In this document: in pieces, positions 25,913 to 34,390 of the stretch
How the letters are laid out: each line of letters starts with the position of its first letter
Position numbering within the stretch: position 1 is the stretch's first letter
Translations under genes and position numbers: made by a program
NCBI GenBank assembly: GCA_964539135.1
Contig: CAZIFG010000003.1
Location: forward strand, 62,001-126,000
DNA length: 64,000 nucleotides
DNA from: CAZIFG01 sp964539135
GTDB lineage: Bacteria > Margulisbacteria > Marinamargulisbacteria > GCA-2716485 > CAZIFG01
Reading direction: 5' to 3'
The notes under the pieces: generated by a model
The model's input: only the letters and a program-made list of their open reading frames with translations
What the model was told of the DNA's origin: nothing
The model's database searches: none

Positions 25913-27081
25913 TCGATTACCCGAAGGGCGGCAATACCCCCGCCCAGCGTTTGGGCATTATTGGTTTGGCCACGATACAGGCGCATCGCAAGCGATAAAA
26001 TGCGATCTTGATAGGCATAAACGCGCAGCTCTTGATTAAAGGCGGGCCCATCCGGAACGGGGGTATATTTTTCAGAAACCAAAAGGGGCTGCACAATGGT
26101 TGTAGCCGGATCCAGTTTTTCAAACATCACCTGACTGAGTTTGGCCCCAGAATAAGCGCCCTTTGAGCCATAGGATTGAATGGGCTTAAAAAAGTAAGAT
26201 TTTCGAGTCTGTAGCAACAGCGCTTTATCCAAATCCGACATCAGAACGGTTTTAGGGATCAGATCGTGACATTCAGGGATGTTCAGTTGCGAAAAAGAAA
26301 TCAGCTGCCGTTTATCCGCCAAAAGACCATAGGTAAACGGATTGGGCGTCAGGCATACGGTACGGTTTAAATAGGCTGTTTTAACCGCGAGAAGCGCTTC
26401 TGTTTCCAAGTAAAAATCACAATGCCGATTGTAAATCAGGTCAATCTTAAGACCTTCAGAGGTAAGCATCTGTTTTGTATTCGGATCCAGTTTTAAATCT
26501 TCCGGTGAGACAATCACAACCGTAAATCCCCAAGCTTCCAAAAGCGCCTTAAAGGCCAAAAATTCAAAATATAAGGCCTGATCCTGCGGGGTTTCGTCCA
26601 TAATGGCAATGGTTCGAAGGAATTGTGTGGGGGCGTATAACGAAAACTCATTTAAAAACATGGCTTTAAGATCTAAAAAGAGAGTGTCCGGGGTCCAAGA
26701 AATGCTGTGGGGCTGTTGCGAAAAGGCATTTTGAAGATAAGACAGGCTAAAGCCACCTGCATTGGTATTGATTTCCAAAAGTTGAGGGCCTTTTGAGGTC
26801 ATCATAAAATCATAGGCCATAAACACAGAGTCATGGCCCGGGTTAAAAGAAGCGATAGCAGGTTTGTCCGAAAAAGAACGCGATTGGAAGTCTGGATCTT
26901 GCGATAGGGTGTAAATCCCCTTAATACAACGTTCCACCTCTAAAAGAACAGAGGCAGGAAGCGTGCAGACAAAAGGCGACAGACTATAGGCGGTAAAAGA
27001 CGGCCATTCAAAAGCCTTTGAGAGCCCAGGGAAGGACGCGCTAAGTTGGGTTTTAAACGACTCGAGGTGAGAGTTCTCCAT
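25909..27081 (-). CDS. ATP-grasp-like protein of unknown substrate
   Basis: The 390-residue protein resembles ATP-grasp ligases of the glutathionylspermidine-synthase-like or circularly permuted type: LLEINTNAGG (101-110) holds acidic and Asn metal-binding residues, and SYFFKPIQSYGSKGAYSG has the Lys and Gly-rich loop that covers ATP. The C-terminal GQTNNAQTLGGGIAAL is Gly-rich. ATP-grasp enzymes join a carboxylate to an amine or thiol through an acyl phosphate. The substrate is unknown. Its start lies 29 bases inside the end of the 761-aa gene, so the two are translationally coupled. Confidence 0.6.
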   Translation of the reverse strand: MENSHLESFKTQLSASFPGLSKAFEWPSFTAYSLSPFVCTLPASVLLEVERCIKGIYTLSQDPDFQSRSFSDKPAIASFNPGHDSVFMAYDFMMTSKGPQLLEINTNAGGFSLSYLQNAFSQQPHSISWTPDTLFLDLKAMFLNEFSLYAPTQFLRTIAIMDETPQDQALYFEFLAFKALLEAWGFTVVIVSPEDLKLDPNTKQMLTSEGLKIDLIYNRHCDFYLETEALLAVKTAYLNRTVCLTPNPFTYGLLADKRQLISFSQLNIPECHDLIPKTVLMSDLDKALLLQTRKSYFFKPIQSYGSKGAYSGAKLSQVMFEKLDPATTIVQPLLVSEKYTPVPDGPAFNQELRVYAYQDRILSLAMRLYRGQTNNAQTLGGGIAALRVID

Positions 27082-29338
27082 CCAGAGAGTTTACAGAATT
27101 TCCCAATGGATCACCAGACCCAGAATGAGTGCCAGTAGAAAATGCATGCGTCAATCCATACTCATCGTCAGAGGAACTGGGGTCTGTCACAGACTCAGCG
27201 GCAGTATCAAGTGAAAATACGAGCTCTGGATCGGGAGTTATACGCCGAGATTCATATAAGGTTTGGAGCTTAAAAACATCGCTAATAGGATCGCCGTTAC
27301 AGACGTAAGCCATTTGATATAAGTAGGTTTCAAGAAGAACTCGATGATGTTTAATGAAAGACTGGGGTGCCGTCTCTAAAATAGACTGAACGCCTCTAAA
27401 TAAAGCGCTGCAATAGGGAGGGGTATGCAGATTTTTGTCAGCCAAAATTAAGGTACAAGGTAAGATACGGCCGCCTGTTTTTCTGGTGTCAAACGCCTTA
27501 ATTTCTTGAATCTCAGAAGGGGTAGCTTTTTCTCCCAAAAACAAGCGTATCGAAATGTCATGATAGCGAATAAAATCTCGTATACGCGCTTCATAACCGG
27601 GAGGGGAAGGGAGTTGATTCTGAGCATAAGTAGCAGTGGGTAGATCCCATGGATACGTGATATCCATAAAAGAAGGAGTGGTTTGAGTCATAAATCCCAG
27701 AAGTCGGGTAAAAAAGTGCATATAGTCTAAAGACGGGACATCACTAGGGACTACGGGAGTAGAAAGCGTTAGGGGAAAAGATTTAAAGGCAAGGTCTATG
27801 AGGAGATTGGCATTAAGAAAGTCATAAATGCGGGACAGAGACAAAAGATCCTCTTTCGAAAGTGCAAAGATATTATTGAGAGGGCTATGAAGAAAATCAG
27901 AGGTCAAAAGCACAGTCAGAAAGGCTTTATAAATAGGGCGTGTCTGAGCATTAAGAGATCTAAAGCGGCGGGGATCGGGATGTTGGGTGATAAATTGATA
28001 CAAATGCTGAATGCCATGAGGGTCAGATGGAGAAACGTGAGGCTCAAATCCAAGATCAAAACGCACCTGTTTTTTGGGAGGGCGAACAGCAGGCGAAACC
28101 GAATCCAGATGGCCTTGAATTAAATCCGCATGTTCAGGGGAAAGATCGTGAAGCTGGTCACGATGTTCTTGGATAAGCTTAGGATCCTCCAGTTGAATGA
28201 GTTCTTCTACCGTCAGCTCGCGCAAGGCGGCAGCGTCCAAAAGTGTAGGAAAAGCAGATAAATGAGGCGCTTTAATGGCATACAAAAATCGCTCGCGGCC
28301 TTCTTTTTTAGCCGAAAGCGCTAACGTTTGTTCATAGGAAAGGGTTTCCAGATTAATCTGATCCAGAAGACGCATCACAGATTTCGTTGGCTTGGCATGA
28401 ATGAGTTTGGAAAAGGCAAGATTTTTAAAATGACGAGACTCTCGGGTAAAGGTATCGGGTGCATTTAAGATATCCACGAGTTGGCCACCCACAAAAGGAG
28501 AGTTTAAAATAGACGTTAACACTTTAGGCACTAAGGTGTAGTACTCAGACGTTAAAAAATCAGAAAAAGTAGGCCCTTTGGCAGGATTTCGGTTTAAAAG
28601 GATATACAGAAAGCGTTTAGAATAAATGGTGTCCGCTGTGAGTTGTGCGGCATGACGTTCGAAAAGAACGAGTCTGTCACCAGGCTGAGAATGAAGAGAA
28701 GTAAAGAGGCTCTGTACAATAGGAAAAAGGAGAGAATCCGGCCCAGAAACCTGAGGTGAATCGGGAATGGGGGATGGGGACGGTAAGGGAGTGACTGAAA
28801 GTCTTACAGATTCCGACAAGGATCGCGGGCCTGAAAAGAGTTTCAAAAATCGAGAGACCAAACCGGTGTCTTCAGGGATAGAAGCAGGCCGGACGTCCTG
28901 TTCTAGGATGGTATCCAGTTTGGCGCTTAAGGTTCTATAGGTAGCTCGAGGGACGCTACTTTCTTGAGCATAAGAGCTTTTGGCCAGCAAAAGCGCTTTT
29001 CGACTATAAGCAAAAGAGTATTGTTCCAGCAGATAAATAATAGCGGCCTCCGACTTGCTGTCTTTTTCACGATCCGCTTTTGTATATAAAGGCGCTAAAA
29101 AAACAATAAGAGAAACCGTACAGCCTAAGTCTCTCAGCGTCTGAAACTGTCGAACGATTTCAGCTTCTCGTGTTTTTTGGGAGCCTGGTGTTTCAGGCGA
29201 AAAGTCTTGAATAAAAGAGATTAAGAGGGCATTAAAGTGACGAATTGCTCCAGCTTCTGCTTTATGAATTTCTGGACTAGAGGTAATAGAAGGTTTACGG
29301 ATGGGTTGTAGGCGGTTAGAGGCAACTAATTTATACAT
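27053..29338 (-). CDS. Unknown 761-aa accessory protein
   Basis: Not recognised. It is a soluble, mostly helical protein with a Pro/Ser-rich linker near 180-205 and an acidic, Ser-rich tail. Residues 422-427 (KKQVRF) fit the RVxF pattern with which eukaryotic proteins dock to protein phosphatase 1. AAGGAG stands before the ATG. It is coupled to the ATP-grasp gene downstream. Size, lack of bacterial domains and neighbours suggest an effector, which is inference. Confidence 0.65.
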   Translation of the reverse strand: MYKLVASNRLQPIRKPSITSSPEIHKAEAGAIRHFNALLISFIQDFSPETPGSQKTREAEIVRQFQTLRDLGCTVSLIVFLAPLYTKADREKDSKSEAAIIYLLEQYSFAYSRKALLLAKSSYAQESSVPRATYRTLSAKLDTILEQDVRPASIPEDTGLVSRFLKLFSGPRSLSESVRLSVTPLPSPSPIPDSPQVSGPDSLLFPIVQSLFTSLHSQPGDRLVLFERHAAQLTADTIYSKRFLYILLNRNPAKGPTFSDFLTSEYYTLVPKVLTSILNSPFVGGQLVDILNAPDTFTRESRHFKNLAFSKLIHAKPTKSVMRLLDQINLETLSYEQTLALSAKKEGRERFLYAIKAPHLSAFPTLLDAAALRELTVEELIQLEDPKLIQEHRDQLHDLSPEHADLIQGHLDSVSPAVRPPKKQVRFDLGFEPHVSPSDPHGIQHLYQFITQHPDPRRFRSLNAQTRPIYKAFLTVLLTSDFLHSPLNNIFALSKEDLLSLSRIYDFLNANLLIDLAFKSFPLTLSTPVVPSDVPSLDYMHFFTRLLGFMTQTTPSFMDITYPWDLPTATYAQNQLPSPPGYEARIRDFIRYHDISIRLFLGEKATPSEIQEIKAFDTRKTGGRILPCTLILADKNLHTPPYCSALFRGVQSILETAPQSFIKHHRVLLETYLYQMAYVCNGDPISDVFKLQTLYESRRITPDPELVFSLDTAAESVTDPSSSDDEYGLTHAFSTGTHSGSGDPLGNSVNSLDGELSPRVV

Positions 29339-29428
29339 AAGAGTACTCCTTGATTAAAATAAGGCCACCCTTTTATATAAATGGTCGATAAAATAAGCGA
29401 TAAATTTCACACATGTCTAAAATAAAAT

Positions 29429-30787
29429 TTATTTAAAAACAGTTTGTAGCGCTGTGACCATGGCCATAAGATGATGGCTCTGCTCCAAAGGCGACCTATA
29501 ATTCATAAAAAGAGACAGTAGGAGTTGGTTATGAAGCAGGTGTTTTTTATCTAAAATTAAGGCACGGCTATTCACAGGGGCAGCCGTTTTGAGTCCCATC
29601 AACAGGGGGAGTTCTCCCAAAAGATTGCAATAGAGCCCAGGTAAAATTGCGCCAGGATCTTTGCTAAAGGGGCTCCCCCCGCTGCCAGTGCCAATGTGAA
29701 ATCGCCCATATCCATATTCAAGAAGGCCAGATAAAATGCGCGTCAAGCGAACCATGTCATCCGGAATGGGCAATAAGGCATTGTGATGCAAATGAAACTC
29801 AGGGATAAAAGGAAGATCTTCTGTACTGCGAATCAAGGCCTGAAACTCATCGGGGGTGCCCAAACCTGCAGTATCGCCAAAGGCAAGAATAAGTTTAGGG
29901 GAAAGTTCAGCCAAATAGGAAATAGCGGTTCTGCTTTGAGGCAATGTTTTAGACAGCCCTTCGGTCGCCTTAACACTTGCGTAAACGCCTAGTGGACCAG
30001 AAAGGTAAACGCCCAAAGGCGGCATGAATCCGATTTTATCTCCCATTTGAGTTTGGATCTGAGTCCAACCGGCTTTAATAGAGACAAGGGAATCGGTAGG
30101 CGTCATTTTAGAATTTTTGTCCGAATAGACCTCACAGGCATAGGCAAGGAAAAAGGGGGTTACCCGAATGCCTAAACCATAAAGGGCCGTGGCAATGGTG
30201 ATGTAATTTTGAACAAGCTGAGCCGAAGCCTCAGGGTTTTTAGAGGTCAGAACCAAAAGCCGAAAGGGATGCCTTTGAAGATAGCTTAAAAAAGAAGGGC
30301 TTTGATGCAAACGCGCTACAACTTCAGACAGTCGTGTCTGAGAAAAGGACATGTCTCGCTGAAATCGAGTCACAAAAGAGTCTTTAGCACCTAGCTCAGG
30401 GGCGTTTAAATTGGCACCAATTTCAAAGGGGGTCCCCGAATTCAAAGCAAGAAGTGTTGCCGGTTTTAGACGAGCCGTCAGGGTATCAAACTGAGAAGGG
30501 ATTTTCCCCGCCTGAACTTGAACCTCATCTCGAAAGGGATGGATAACGTGAATGGGGCAGCGCGTAGAAGCAGGTAAAGGAGGCAATTTCTCGTAAAGAA
30601 CATCTGTAAGGTGAGAGAGGGCGGGGGTATGTTCTCGAAGGGCGTCTGGCCAAATTTTAGGTTGAAAAGGGCGAGATCCAGGAACAGTAGCGGTGGTAGT
30701 TTTGGGAACAGACCGAACAAACGCTTGAAGTTGGGAAGCCCCTGTTCTGAGCAATTGGACAGGAAGCGGCGGGGGTAAAAAACTCAT
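29429..30787 (-). CDS. Divergent HMG-CoA lyase-like TIM-barrel protein with presequence-like N-terminus
   Basis: From residue about 77 on, the 452-residue protein follows the HMG-CoA lyase fold: HPFRDEVQVQAGKI (Arg86-Asp87 = the PRDGLQNE motif), GTPFEIGANLNAPELG for TSFVSPKWVPQM, FGDTAGLGTPDEF for LGDTIGVGTP, HLHHN (332-336) for HCHDT, and GTGSGGSPFSKDPG for GLGGCPYAQGASG. Metal-binding Asp and both His are kept, but the catalytic Cys is Ser372. The first 47 residues have no acidic residue and carry Arg14, Arg25, Lys29, Arg39 and Lys44, as in mitochondrial presequences. The enzyme cleaves HMG-CoA in leucine breakdown; the Ser suggests altered chemistry. Confidence 0.65.
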   Translation of the reverse strand: MSFLPPPLPVQLLRTGASQLQAFVRSVPKTTTATVPGSRPFQPKIWPDALREHTPALSHLTDVLYEKLPPLPASTRCPIHVIHPFRDEVQVQAGKIPSQFDTLTARLKPATLLALNSGTPFEIGANLNAPELGAKDSFVTRFQRDMSFSQTRLSEVVARLHQSPSFLSYLQRHPFRLLVLTSKNPEASAQLVQNYITIATALYGLGIRVTPFFLAYACEVYSDKNSKMTPTDSLVSIKAGWTQIQTQMGDKIGFMPPLGVYLSGPLGVYASVKATEGLSKTLPQSRTAISYLAELSPKLILAFGDTAGLGTPDEFQALIRSTEDLPFIPEFHLHHNALLPIPDDMVRLTRILSGLLEYGYGRFHIGTGSGGSPFSKDPGAILPGLYCNLLGELPLLMGLKTAAPVNSRALILDKKHLLHNQLLLSLFMNYRSPLEQSHHLMAMVTALQTVFK

Positions 30788-30921
30788 GAAATCTCCAATA
30801 CAAAATAAATTAAGATGATGAAATGCGAGTATAGCGGCTGATAAATCAGCATGTCAAACCGTAGAAAAGATGAAAAGTATCCATAGAAAAAAACAAAAAC
30901 AGACAGTATGATAGCAAAAGA

Positions 30922-31281
30922 ATGAAAAAAGCACTGTTAATTATTGATCACGGATCCAAACGCGCAGCAGCCAATGAGATGCTGTTTGAAATGGTGGCGC
31001 TTGTCAAAAAAGAAAGACCCGATCTGATTATTCACGGGGCGCACATGGAGCTTGAAGATCCGAGTATTCAAATGGGTATAGAGGCATGCATTCGAGACGG
31101 CGCAACAGAGATTATCGCCCACCCTTTTATGTTATCCCCAGGCAGACATGCGATAGAAGATATTCCGGATCTTGTCGCTCAAGCAATTGAGAAACATCCT
31201 GGCGTAACGGCAAGGGTAACAGCGCCCTTGGGCTTAGATGAAACCCTAGCAAGGCTCATTTTAAAACGAGCCGCCCTTTAA
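30922..31281 (+). CDS. CbiX-type sirohydrochlorin chelatase-like protein
   Basis: A 119-residue single-domain member of the CbiX/SirB family, which inserts Co or Fe into sirohydrochlorin. The family's metal-site His residues are visible: His10 in LLIIDHGSKR and His67/His76 in IIAHPFMLSPGRH. The length matches short CbiX forms that work as dimers. No other tetrapyrrole gene is near. It stands 59 bases before ilvC on the same strand. Confidence 0.8.
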   Translation: MKKALLIIDHGSKRAAANEMLFEMVALVKKERPDLIIHGAHMELEDPSIQMGIEACIRDGATEIIAHPFMLSPGRHAIEDIPDLVAQAIEKHPGVTARVTAPLGLDETLARLILKRAAL

Positions 31282-31340
31282 GATTTAGATCGCCTGTGAT
31301 AGAATCAGGCTCACTTAAAGCCGACCGAAGGAGTATAGCG

Positions 31341-32354
31341 ATGAACCTAAATATTTATTACGACAAAGATACCCAATTAAACCTGATCACAGACCTTAGA
31401 ATTGCCATCATTGGTTACGGTAGCCAAGGTCATGCCCATGCCCTCAATTTAAAAGACAGTGGTGTTAATAATATTGTGATTGGACTTCGTCCTGGATCTG
31501 AGCGCGCGAAGCAAGCGGCGCAAGCAGGTTTTGAAGTCGCAGCGCCTGAAGAAGCGGTTAAAAATGCCGACATCATCATGATTTTGGCGCCAGACGAATA
31601 TCAAGGCGACCTTTACAAAGCCATTGAACCCAACCTTAAAAAAGGAGCTGCCCTAGCCTTTGCCCATGGTTTAAATGTTCATTTTAAACTCATCGAGCCC
31701 CGCGCCGATTTGGATGTCTTTATGACAGCGCCAAAAGGCCCCGGTCACACAGTAAGAGGCGAATTTGTAAAAGGCGGCGGCGTTCCCTGTTTAATCGCAG
31801 TGGCGCAAAATACATCTGGAAAAGCCAAAGATCTGGCCTTAGCGTGGGCATCTGGTGTAGGCGGTGGACGGTCAGGGATTATTGAAACCACTTTCAAAGA
31901 TGAGTGCGAAACCGATTTATTTGGCGAGCAGGCCGTACTTTGTGGGGGTGTGACAGCGCTTATGCAAGCTGGATTTGAAACGCTTGTAGAAGCGGGATAT
32001 CCACCAGAAATGGCCTATTTTGAATGTTTGCACGAAATGAAACTCATTGTAGATTTAATTTACGAAGGCGGCATGGCCAACATGAGATACTCCATTTCCA
32101 ATACAGCAGAGTATGGCGACTATAGAACAGGTCCAGAGGTCATTACAGCAGAAACCAAAAAAGCCATGAAAAAGGCACTTGAGCGTATTCAGTCTGGCGA
32201 ATTCACAAAAGAATTCATCGAAGACAGCAAGGCAGGATCCAAACAGCTTATTGCCTGGAGAAAGGCGTCTGCAAGCCATCAATTAGAAGCTACGGGAGCT
32301 CAGTTAAGAGGCCTCATGCCATGGATTGCAAAAAATAAATTGGTGAAAGAGTAA
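31341..32354 (+). CDS. ilvC: Ketol-acid reductoisomerase (NADP+)
   Basis: Class I KARI, the second step of valine, leucine and isoleucine synthesis. The ATG at 31341 follows GAAGGAG and gives 337 residues, close to the class standard; the frame is open 45 bases further upstream without support. Visible are the Rossmann motif GYGSQGHAHALNLKDSG, the phosphate-binding RPGSERAK, APKGPGHTVRGEF and the metal ligands in DLFGEQAVLCGG. No other ilv biosynthesis gene is in the neighbourhood, although an ilvE-type gene lies at 60180. Confidence 0.96.
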   Translation: MNLNIYYDKDTQLNLITDLRIAIIGYGSQGHAHALNLKDSGVNNIVIGLRPGSERAKQAAQAGFEVAAPEEAVKNADIIMILAPDEYQGDLYKAIEPNLKKGAALAFAHGLNVHFKLIEPRADLDVFMTAPKGPGHTVRGEFVKGGGVPCLIAVAQNTSGKAKDLALAWASGVGGGRSGIIETTFKDECETDLFGEQAVLCGGVTALMQAGFETLVEAGYPPEMAYFECLHEMKLIVDLIYEGGMANMRYSISNTAEYGDYRTGPEVITAETKKAMKKALERIQSGEFTKEFIEDSKAGSKQLIAWRKASASHQLEATGAQLRGLMPWIAKNKLVKE

Positions 32355-32377
32355 CCCATATCCTAAAAAAAAAGGGA

Positions 32378-32385
32378 GGGGGGGG
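32378..32385 (+). repeat. Run of eight G in the ribosome-binding region
   Basis: A9, GGGA and then G8 lie seven bases before the ATG at 32393. The tract is the Shine-Dalgarno itself. Slippage in G8 would change its spacing to the start codon, as in phase-variable genes. Confidence 0.6.
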
Positions 32386-32392
32386 ATAAAAA

Positions 32393-32947
32393 ATGATAAC
32401 CTATAAGGTAGTTGCCTTAGCGCATACACGCATTCAAAATGCCTGTGCTTCTATTGCTGTACATTATATTCAAACGGGAGAAGGGCTATCGACCGCCTCT
32501 CTTCCAAACATTTTAGAAAAAGATAGCGCCTATCAGGCCTTTACGCATACAAAATGGGTGCCGTGGTTTCCACAGTCCTTTTTTGGGGCCTATGAAAAAC
32601 CGGTTTCACGGGCAATTTATACAGTAAGCGATCAAAGAGATACCTCTAAAACCATTCGCAAAATAATAAAGGAATTGCATGGCATCCATCGCGATGCTTA
32701 CAGGCAACTGGTCTTAATTTTAAAGCAACAGGATCCACCTTGGAGCCATGCCATCGGCATTCTAAAACAAGAAAATAGCTATCAAGCATATGACCTAGAA
32801 TTAAAAGGAGTAGAGTGGGTAGATCACTGGATTTCAGGCGGTATTGGAAAGAAATTTGGCCAAAATCTAGGCAACTATGTAAAAGAACAATATAAAGAAA
32901 ATCACATCCATCAGGTTATCTTACTTGTAATCGTGAAGATTATTTAG
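32393..32947 (+). CDS. Unknown small protein with papain-like (C58-type) triad
   Basis: Not recognised as a whole (184 residues, soluble). It has Cys18 at the start of a helix (QNACASIAVHYIQ), His119 in WSHAIGIL and Asp134 in YQAYDLELKG. The Cys-His (101) and His-Asp (15) spacings are near those of AvrPphB and YopT (roughly 115-120 and 15). The pattern 'HAIGI ... aromatic-D' is typical of papain-fold bacterial effectors. It ends in a hydrophobic stretch (HQVILLVIVKII). Converges on a kinase gene with an eight-base overlap. Confidence 0.5.
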   Translation: MITYKVVALAHTRIQNACASIAVHYIQTGEGLSTASLPNILEKDSAYQAFTHTKWVPWFPQSFFGAYEKPVSRAIYTVSDQRDTSKTIRKIIKELHGIHRDAYRQLVLILKQQDPPWSHAIGILKQENSYQAYDLELKGVEWVDHWISGGIGKKFGQNLGNYVKEQYKENHIHQVILLVIVKII

Positions 32948-34349
32948 GTTTCGGGATCATAGGGGGTTTTGGGGGAGGCCCGAAGCCTTGAAGTCTGGAG
33001 CCCCTAGAGGGATTCGGAACGGACGGCTTAGGGGGCGGCGGTGGGGGCGCTGCAACCACAGGTGCAGGGCGTGGGGTAGGGCGTCCCAAAACAGCGCGTT
33101 TAGACACATCGGGGTGGAGATGCATTAAAATCATCGAAAGGCGATCCGAAAGAGGTCCCGTAACGCCGCTAAATCCCAGGTTCTCTTTTGCAGTAGAAAC
33201 AAACTCATCCAAAGAAAGCGCGCAAATACGATCATTAAAAGGATCTTGGAAATTAAATACGATCTCGTCACTGCCCATTATTTTGTAACACTTCCAGCCA
33301 GATGAATGGCGCAGAAAGCGATCTGTTTCCAAACCAGAAGAGGTTTTCCCCTTTAAAAATCCCTGTATAAGCGAAAGCTGACACAGGGATAACATCCAAG
33401 AATCTGTAGTTTCGCCTGTATACGCATCTTCAGGGGGGAAAAACTGAATAGACCCGCCAGATCCTCGCTCAGATGTCGAAGCAAGTGTGTCAAAATCAAT
33501 CAATTTAACCTCATAGTCCCCGTATGCATTGCGCATAAACACAACATTATCCAATTTAAGATCATTATGTGCGAGGCCTCTGCTGTGAAGTTCTACAACA
33601 GACTGAGTCATCTGATCCAAAATAGAGAAAAGTGTCGCCTCATCCGGAATAAGCAGCGTAGAAAGAGATCCTGAACCCATCTCCATACCAACAGAATCAG
33701 GCGTGCTGTAAAGAACAGAAGCGACATGGGGCAGATTGGAAACCCGGGAATGGTTCGCATAGGTATCCTCAACATGTCCGCCAGATCTCATAATAATAGG
33801 GCCATGACTGCCATCCGGCCTTAAAAGGTACCCCATAGAAAATGTAGAGTCACTGCCACCAGAAGAGGGGATGTGTGCGTCGCTTAAAGTGGTATATACA
33901 TAGGAAAGAAAAGGAGAGAAACGGTCTAGAGTGGTTGGAGATACAAGAGAGGCTGCCAGTTGAAATAAAACGCTACCGTCAGATGTAGAGGAAGGGGCGA
34001 GCCCCTGGTGAGTATCTCTGGGATTAAAGCTGCGACTTAGATCAGAAATAGGGCGAAATCTCCATGGAAGTGAGGGGTATGAACAGACTTTGACAGACCC
34101 TAAAGGGGGCTGGGATTCCCGAATTTTATCGGTAAAAAAGTCAGCGAGTAAGTCTCGAGTTTTAACATCTGAAACAGAAGAAAGTCCCAAAAACAAAGAT
34201 TCTGCCAAGGTATGGGGATCTATGGGAAGCCCTGGGGTTGTGGATAAAAGGGTTTCAAAAGCGGCGTTCAAAGAGGATTCAGGCCTTAAAAGCGATTGAA
34301 AGTTTTGAAGTTGAGAGATCGCAATAATTTTACGAGCATTACAATACAT
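32940..34349 (-). CDS. Divergent protein kinase with polyproline tail
   Basis: Residues about 120-420 form a kinase-like domain: HNDLKLDN catalytic loop (261-268), DFD (285-287) in place of DFG, FFPPED as the activation-loop end and a hydrophobic helix F. A canonical Gly loop and VAIK Lys are not obvious, so the N-lobe is remodelled or activity reduced. The last 37 residues are Pro-rich (APPPPPPKP, GPPPKPPMIPKPK) with PxxPxK motifs resembling SH3 or profilin ligands of eukaryotic cells. It shares the DFDTL motif with the next gene, which suggests the two are paralogues. Confidence 0.7.
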   Translation of the reverse strand: MYCNARKIIAISQLQNFQSLLRPESSLNAAFETLLSTTPGLPIDPHTLAESLFLGLSSVSDVKTRDLLADFFTDKIRESQPPLGSVKVCSYPSLPWRFRPISDLSRSFNPRDTHQGLAPSSTSDGSVLFQLAASLVSPTTLDRFSPFLSYVYTTLSDAHIPSSGGSDSTFSMGYLLRPDGSHGPIIMRSGGHVEDTYANHSRVSNLPHVASVLYSTPDSVGMEMGSGSLSTLLIPDEATLFSILDQMTQSVVELHSRGLAHNDLKLDNVVFMRNAYGDYEVKLIDFDTLASTSERGSGGSIQFFPPEDAYTGETTDSWMLSLCQLSLIQGFLKGKTSSGLETDRFLRHSSGWKCYKIMGSDEIVFNFQDPFNDRICALSLDEFVSTAKENLGFSGVTGPLSDRLSMILMHLHPDVSKRAVLGRPTPRPAPVVAAPPPPPPKPSVPNPSRGSRLQGFGPPPKPPMIPKPK

Positions 34350-34390
34350 AATGCTAAAATATACATTATTTTGAATTTTTAAACATTAAT

